Assembly (NCBI GenBank): GCA_002396645.1
Contig: DGYI01000066.1
Span: 304 to 64,303, forward strand
DNA length: 64,000 nt
Direction: 5' to 3'
From: Firmicutes bacterium UBA5010
GTDB lineage: Bacteria > Bacillota > Clostridia > Tissierellales > Sedimentibacteraceae
Numbering within the stretch: the first letter of the stretch is position 1; each line of letters begins with the position of its first letter. A program made the translations under genes and the position numbers. The notes beneath the pieces were generated by a model. That model ran no database searches, was not told the origin of the DNA, and saw only the letters and a program-made list of their open reading frames with translations. Shown here piece after piece: positions 61,445 to 64,000 of the stretch.

Positions 61445-62173
61445 TTATTGTAAAATCTTCATGCTTGCATCTCGAAGTCTGCAATATTCCATCATGTCAG
61501 CTTCATCAAAATACGTTTCAAATACTCCGGTGACCTCTACTTCCGTGCCGTGTTCAGGATATTCATCGGGATATACATGACTTCCGTCATCCCATACAAA
61601 CTCGATACCTTGAGCACAGCAAGCAGCCGCATCGGCAATTACTACATAATGATAATTCAGTTGTGTAAGATCGTAAAAAGTGGCATAATAAGTACCGCTT
61701 ATTTTAAATGTCTTGCCTACATAATCCTTAGGATTCATCATGAGCTGATAAACTGTAGCATAAACCATATCGCTTCCCATAGCTGTTAAATCATAATCAA
61801 CCGTATCTGATGATTCTTCTCCATCTGTAATCGGGTCAGATTTTTCGGAATCTGAATCCTTTTCATCCAAAGAATCTGTATTTGAATCGGGACTCTCATT
61901 TTGAGTATCTTTTTCGGAGTCTGAATTTTGAATATCATCCTGATTAACATTGTCTTTTTCCTGTGTATCTTTGCTGCCTGAATTTTCATCTGAATTATTT
62001 GAATTTTCCTTATCGGAGTTATTTTTTGCGCTATTAACCTGTTCTTCTAAAACTTTATCAATATTTGCCTGCGTATTCGGAAATTTATTGCTATTGTTTT
62101 TATCGGAGCAAGCACTCAGAGAAAACAGCAAGAATACTGCTACTGCCAATTTACATATATTTTTAAAAATCAT
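61445..62173 (-). CDS. Lipoprotein with acidic low-complexity linker, zinc operon
   Basis: 242 residues. Lipobox LSAC (Cys about 22), then about 105 residues made almost only of Asp, Glu, Ser, Asn and Lys, then a compact C-terminal domain (about 130-242) with MMNPKDYVGKTFKISGTYYATFY, ADAAACCAQGIEFVW and ETYFDEADMMEYCRL. The C-terminal domain looks OB-fold-like and has four Cys. It starts 4 bases after znuB, so a role in zinc capture or delivery is plausible. Confidence 0.7.
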   Translation of the reverse strand: MIFKNICKLAVAVFLLFSLSACSDKNNSNKFPNTQANIDKVLEEQVNSAKNNSDKENSNNSDENSGSKDTQEKDNVNQDDIQNSDSEKDTQNESPDSNTDSLDEKDSDSEKSDPITDGEESSDTVDYDLTAMGSDMVYATVYQLMMNPKDYVGKTFKISGTYYATFYDLTQLNYHYVVIADAAACCAQGIEFVWDDGSHVYPDEYPEHGTEVEVTGVFETYFDEADMMEYCRLRDASMKILQ

Positions 62174-62177
62174 TTCA

Positions 62178-63023
62178 CTACCTCCTTAACAGCTTTCCCG
62201 AGATATAGCTTAGGAAAAATACTATAATATTTGCCGCAACAATGGTTGAGCCTACAGGTGTTGAAAACAATATAGATGACAGCATTCCGAACACAGCGCA
62301 TAACACAGAAATTATTGCCGAAAGAATAACGACTCCTTTAAAATTCTGAATTACCCTCATAGATGACAGAGCAGGGAATATAATCAAAGCAGATATAAGC
62401 AGTGAGCCTACAAGATTCATTGCCAGTACAATAATAACCGCAGTCACTACAGCAATCAGAAGATTATATCTGTCTGCCTTTACACCCGTTGCCTTTGCAA
62501 AGTTTTCATCAAAAGTTACTGCAAATATTCTGTTATAATACAAACAAAATAAAATCATTACAGCAATAGACATTATCACAGATAGTATAACTTCATTTTT
62601 TGTCAGTGTCAATATTGATGTAGATCCGAAAAGAGTAGTACACACATCTCCCGAAAGATTTGAGGAACTCGAAAATATGTTTAAAATCAAATATCCTACA
62701 CCGAGAGAGCCCACTGACAGCATAGCTATTGCCGCATCGCCCTTTATTTTTGTATTCTGACCTGTTTTAAGGAGCAAAATAGCAGTTACTATTGTAACAG
62801 GCATAACAAATATCATATTGTTGCTTAATTTAAGAACAGATGCAATAGCTATTGCTCCGAATGCAATATGAGATAATCCATCACCTATAAAGGAAAATCG
62901 TTTAAGCACAAGTGTAACACCAAATAAGGAGGAACACAGAGCAATAAGCACTCCTACTATGAGCGCATATTGCACAAAGGGATATTCAAGATAAAATTGA
63001 AGCTTAGCTATCATATCACTCAT
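62178..63023 (-). CDS. znuB: Zinc/manganese ABC permease (ZnuB family)
   Basis: 281 residues, ABC-3 family permease with about eight to nine helices. Conserved SLFGVTLVLKRFSFIGDGLSHIAFGA near the N terminus and NLVGSLLISALIIFPA in the middle are diagnostic. The start at 63023 overlaps the end of znuC and follows GGAGGTGG. It moves metal delivered by the ZnuA protein. Confidence 0.92.
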   Translation of the reverse strand: MSDMIAKLQFYLEYPFVQYALIVGVLIALCSSLFGVTLVLKRFSFIGDGLSHIAFGAIAIASVLKLSNNMIFVMPVTIVTAILLLKTGQNTKIKGDAAIAMLSVGSLGVGYLILNIFSSSSNLSGDVCTTLFGSTSILTLTKNEVILSVIMSIAVMILFCLYYNRIFAVTFDENFAKATGVKADRYNLLIAVVTAVIIVLAMNLVGSLLISALIIFPALSSMRVIQNFKGVVILSAIISVLCAVFGMLSSILFSTPVGSTIVAANIIVFFLSYISGKLLRR

Positions 63024-63744
63024 CAAATCCACCTCCTGCGTTGTAGAACATCTTTGCTGCATCACTATTCAAATAATCTTCTCTTTTTCCGAAGAAACTC
63101 TGATGCTTTCTCATATGCAAAACATGACTTGCATATTTTATGCTTGTCCGGATATCGTGTGATACCATAATAACTGTTATCCCGTCCTCGTTTAATTTTT
63201 TTACTATATTGTAGAAATCAGCAGCAGCTCTGGGATCGAGGCCTGTGACAGGTTCATCCAGCAAAATCAGCTTAGTTGTCGCACAAAGTGCTCTTGCAAG
63301 CAATACCCGCTGCTGCTGACCTCCTGATAAATTTCTATAGCATTTCTTTCTTAGTTCCCATATATCCATTTTCTTCATGTTTTCCTCTGCCAGCAGCTTC
63401 TCTTTTTTACTGTAAAAAGGTCGATTATTACACTTAGACAAAGTACCTGACAGAACAACTTCCCATACGGATGCGGGAAAATCTTTTTGAACTTCTGTTT
63501 GCTGCGGAAGATATCCTATTTCAAATGGCTTCCAATCTTCACCTGTTATGATTTTACCTTTTATCGGCTCCATTAAGTGCAGCAAAGTCTTGACCAATGT
63601 GCTTTTTCCCGCACCGTTTTCTCCGACGATGCAAAGATAGTCGCCTTGATTGACCTCAAATTGAACATTTTCTATTACTATTTTTCCGTCATAGCCTAAA
63701 GCTAAATCATTACATGTAAAAAGCGTTTTGCAAACACAAGTCAT
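63016..63744 (-). CDS. znuC: Zinc ABC ATPase (ZnuC family)
   Basis: 242 residues. Walker A GENGAGKSTL, Q-loop IGYLPQQTEVQKDFPASVWEVVLSG (typical of the Znu/Tro group), signature LSGGQQQRVLLARAL, Walker B LILLDEPVTGLD. The gene overlaps znuB by 8 bases and starts 12 bases after znuA ends. Confidence 0.93.
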   Translation of the reverse strand: MTCVCKTLFTCNDLALGYDGKIVIENVQFEVNQGDYLCIVGENGAGKSTLVKTLLHLMEPIKGKIITGEDWKPFEIGYLPQQTEVQKDFPASVWEVVLSGTLSKCNNRPFYSKKEKLLAEENMKKMDIWELRKKCYRNLSGGQQQRVLLARALCATTKLILLDEPVTGLDPRAAADFYNIVKKLNEDGITVIMVSHDIRTSIKYASHVLHMRKHQSFFGKREDYLNSDAAKMFYNAGGGFDE

Positions 63745-63756
63745 ATTGACTTCCTC

Positions 63757-64000
63757 CTAATTTAATGCTTTTTTCAATATTTCAAGATTGTTTTTCATTA
63801 CAGAAAGATAAGAATATCCATCCTTTAATTTTTTATTAGTGACAGACTGCAAAGAATCCATAACTAAAATTTCCTGATTCTTTGAAGCAGTATTTTCAAT
63901 GATTGTATTAGCGAGCTTATTATCGGAATTTTCAATTACCAATACTGATGAAAGCTTTAACTCCTCAGTTTTTCCGGAAAGGAATGCAATTGTCTCAAAA
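63757..64000 (-). CDS. znuA: Zinc ABC substrate-binding protein ZnuA, C-terminal part (5' end outside window)
   Basis: The last 80 or so codons of a cluster A-I (ZnuA/TroA) metal-binding protein, reading into the window edge. Visible are SVLVIENSDNKLANTIIENT, then ILVMDSLQS and DGYSYLSVMKNNLEILKKAL, the classical C-terminal pattern with the Asp-containing metal-ligand loop. znuC and znuB follow directly. Confidence 0.85.
   Translation of the reverse strand, partial: FETIAFLSGKTEELKLSSVLVIENSDNKLANTIIENTASKNQEILVMDSLQSVTNKKLKDGYSYLSVMKNNLEILKKALN

Overview
The window is AT-rich DNA from a low-GC Gram-positive anaerobe, most likely a spore-forming member of the Clostridia. The evidence is the strong GGAGG ribosome binding sites, the consensus TTGACA/TATAAT promoters, the Firmicute-type families, and an exosporium-type collagen-like protein at the left edge. 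Nearly all of it can be assigned. The host part is dominated by metal handling (iron, manganese, copper-like, zinc) and DNA repair. A 16.4-kb foreign element sits inside one of the iron-uptake operons.

Left host arm (1-20261). A truncated collagen-like surface protein and a lipoprotein are followed by a probable SOS operon. Its LexA-like box lies just downstream of a consensus promoter, and it carries an ASCH/PUA-like gene, a DUF5131 gene, a DUF3781 gene, uvrB and uvrA. Next comes a metal or siderophore import operon: an ECF transporter (S, T and fused double ATPase) and two half-ABC transporters of the YbtP/YbtQ-IrtA/IrtB type. A metallo-beta-lactamase-fold gene follows. The next operon encodes a methyltransferase, a MarR regulator, a siderophore-binding lipoprotein, a FecCD permease and an ATPase.

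Mobile element (20262-36671). The ATPase gene is cut after codon 64 by a serine-integrase element. Removing 20262-36671 joins the two pieces in frame into a 258-residue FecE-type ATPase. The ends carry a 13-bp inverted repeat next to a shared GA dinucleotide. The element holds two XRE regulators, a secreted leucine-rich-repeat protein, a SprT-like metalloprotease, a large primase-helicase behind an iteron-like array, and several small unknown genes. It also encodes two serine-recombinase-like proteins lacking the catalytic residues, a tyrosine recombinase, a phosphoesterase and a catalytically intact large serine recombinase. A two-gene HEPN cassette with its own promoter lies against the right end. 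No relaxase, capsid or packaging genes were seen.

Right host arm (36672-64000). This arm starts with the rest of the split ATPase, then mntP under a yybP-ykoY manganese riboswitch. A copper-like module follows: an HMA-SafE-cupredoxin fusion, a two-component system, a MarR regulator, a MacB-like exporter and a glutathione peroxidase. Then come a CofE-like ligase, a LysR regulator, a second siderophore ABC importer (yclNOPQ-like), recQ, a methyltransferase, a chemoreceptor and a HAD phosphatase. The window ends with a zinc operon on the minus strand (znuA, znuC, znuB, a lipoprotein and an ABC transporter).

Two regulatory signals link distant loci. A GTTAGC-N4-GCTAAC operator lies just downstream of the -10 of three iron-type operons. 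A conserved two-stem leader with apparent covariation sits directly at the start codons of three genes (16389, 46907-46963 minus, 50957). I do not recognise it as a known riboswitch.
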